A stretch of 6,424 bases of DNA, from the NCBI GenBank assembly GCA_017626275.1, contig JAGAJD010000141.1, positions 1 to 6,424 of the forward strand, read 5' to 3'. Under the pieces are notes generated by a model. The model saw only the letters and a list, made by a program, of their open reading frames with translations. It was not told the origin of the DNA and searched no databases. This DNA is from Lachnospira sp. (GTDB lineage: Bacteria; Bacillota; Clostridia; Lachnospirales; Lachnospiraceae). Position numbers and translations under genes: made by a program. Below are positions 5,689 through 6,424 of this stretch, piece by piece. Each line of letters starts with the position of its first letter. The stretch's first letter is position 1.

Positions 5689-6424
5689 CTACCATGTACG
5701 AGAATTAAGCTCTCTGAACTGTGCAACAGTAGAAACATGAGAATTAAGACCTCCGTCAACATTCATAATCTGTCCGCTGACATAGCTGCTTTCGTCAGAA
5801 CCAAGATATACACACAGATGTCCTATATCTTCAGGACAACCATAACGATTAACTACGATATTACTTAAGAATACATCTTTAAGCGCCTGTGGTACATGTG
5901 CTTCGTTCTGAGGTGTAACAATCAGACCCGGACGTACACAGTTACAACGAATATTCTTCTTTCCATACTGGAGGGCAGTTGACTTCGTAAGCATATCCAC
6001 ACCTGCCTTTGCACATGCGTATGCTGTTGAACCTAAATCGCCTCCGCATGAAGCCATAGAACCAATATTAATGATTGAACCGCCTGCCTCATTTTTCTCC
6101 ATATATGGAAGTACGCACTTTGTAGCATAGAAAGTACCTCTCATATCGCTCTGGAATATGCCATCCCACATTTCTAAAGTTAATTCATCAACACGACCAT
6201 CTTTGAGAGCTACATTGGCTGCATTATTTACCAAAATATCAATCTTTCCGTATTTCTCTGCAGTATCTGCCATAAGTTTTTCGATACTCTCGGCTGAGGT
6301 AATGTCCATAAAATGATAACTTGCTTCTCCGCCATCTTTAACAATGCTGTCCACAACAGCCTGACCTTTTTCTTCCCTTCGGCAGCATACAGTCTGGCAA
6401 TACCAATTCCGATTCCGCTTGTAG
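5689..6424 (-). pseudogene. Short-chain dehydrogenase/reductase, frameshifted near the N-terminus and cut by the window edge
   Basis: From GTG 6354 to the stop at 5689, 221 codons encode the body of an NAD(P)-dependent SDR oxidoreductase. It has NNAA (43-46), Ser99, Tyr112 and Lys116 (YACAK, with the usual 13-residue Ser-Tyr gap), VRPG (140-143) and YVSGQIMNVDGG (191-202). The tetrad Asn position in the NxxG motif is Asp70 (SDMRGTF). The nucleotide-binding motif, TSGIGIGIARLYAAEG, is present at 6422-6375 but in another frame. The body frame is open upstream as RREEKGQAVVDS, and the usual second beta strand between AAEG and GRREEKG is missing. The change sits at GCCGAAGG (6383-6376), where the two frames overlap. 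The product as written would lack a usable cofactor site. The substrate is not identifiable; the tail loosely recalls hydroxysteroid dehydrogenases and acyl-carrier-protein reductases. An assembly error is the main alternative to a true pseudogene. Confidence 0.8.

Overview
The window looks like a chromosomal segment of a low-GC, motile, anaerobic Firmicute, most likely a Lachnospiraceae-type gut clostridium (Roseburia/Butyrivibrio-like). This rests on AT-rich DNA, strong GGAGG-type ribosome binding sites, a lipoprotein-type sugar-binding protein, a clostridial-style chemoreceptor and an XRE regulator fused to a desulfoferrodoxin-like domain. The assignment is from recognised protein style, not from a search.

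Left block, minus strand, read right to left: a MalE-like solute-binding lipoprotein (3459 to 2197), a methyl-accepting chemotaxis protein (2164 to 428) and the N-terminal half of a multi-spanning membrane sensor that leaves the window at base 1 (from 356). The gaps are 32 and 71 bp and contain no clear terminator, so these probably form one sugar-sensing/chemotaxis operon. It has a strong sigma-A promoter (TTGACA, 17 bp, TATACT) and, just downstream of the -10, a site strikingly like the E. coli lac operator. No permease gene lies next to the binding protein.

Middle: a divergent AI-2E family (UPF0118) membrane protein on the plus strand (3732-4862). A perfect 7-bp inverted repeat lies near its predicted transcription start. 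The gene ends at a hairpin that works as a terminator in both directions and separates it from the convergent XRE gene.

Right block, minus strand: an XRE regulator (5502 to 4921) whose C-terminal part carries both iron-site signatures of desulfoferrodoxin (superoxide reductase). It is preceded by its own candidate promoter and by the terminator of the upstream gene. That upstream gene is a short-chain dehydrogenase/reductase (to 5689) which is broken near its N-terminus. The nucleotide-binding glycine motif lies in one frame and the rest in another, and about ten residues are missing, apparently through a small deletion. It also runs off the right edge.

The 272-bp divergent intergenic region (3460-3731) is filled by two promoters and two operator-like sites. 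The 186-bp gap 5503-5688 holds the XRE promoter region and the SDR terminator. No RNA genes, CRISPR, insertion sequences or phage genes were seen.
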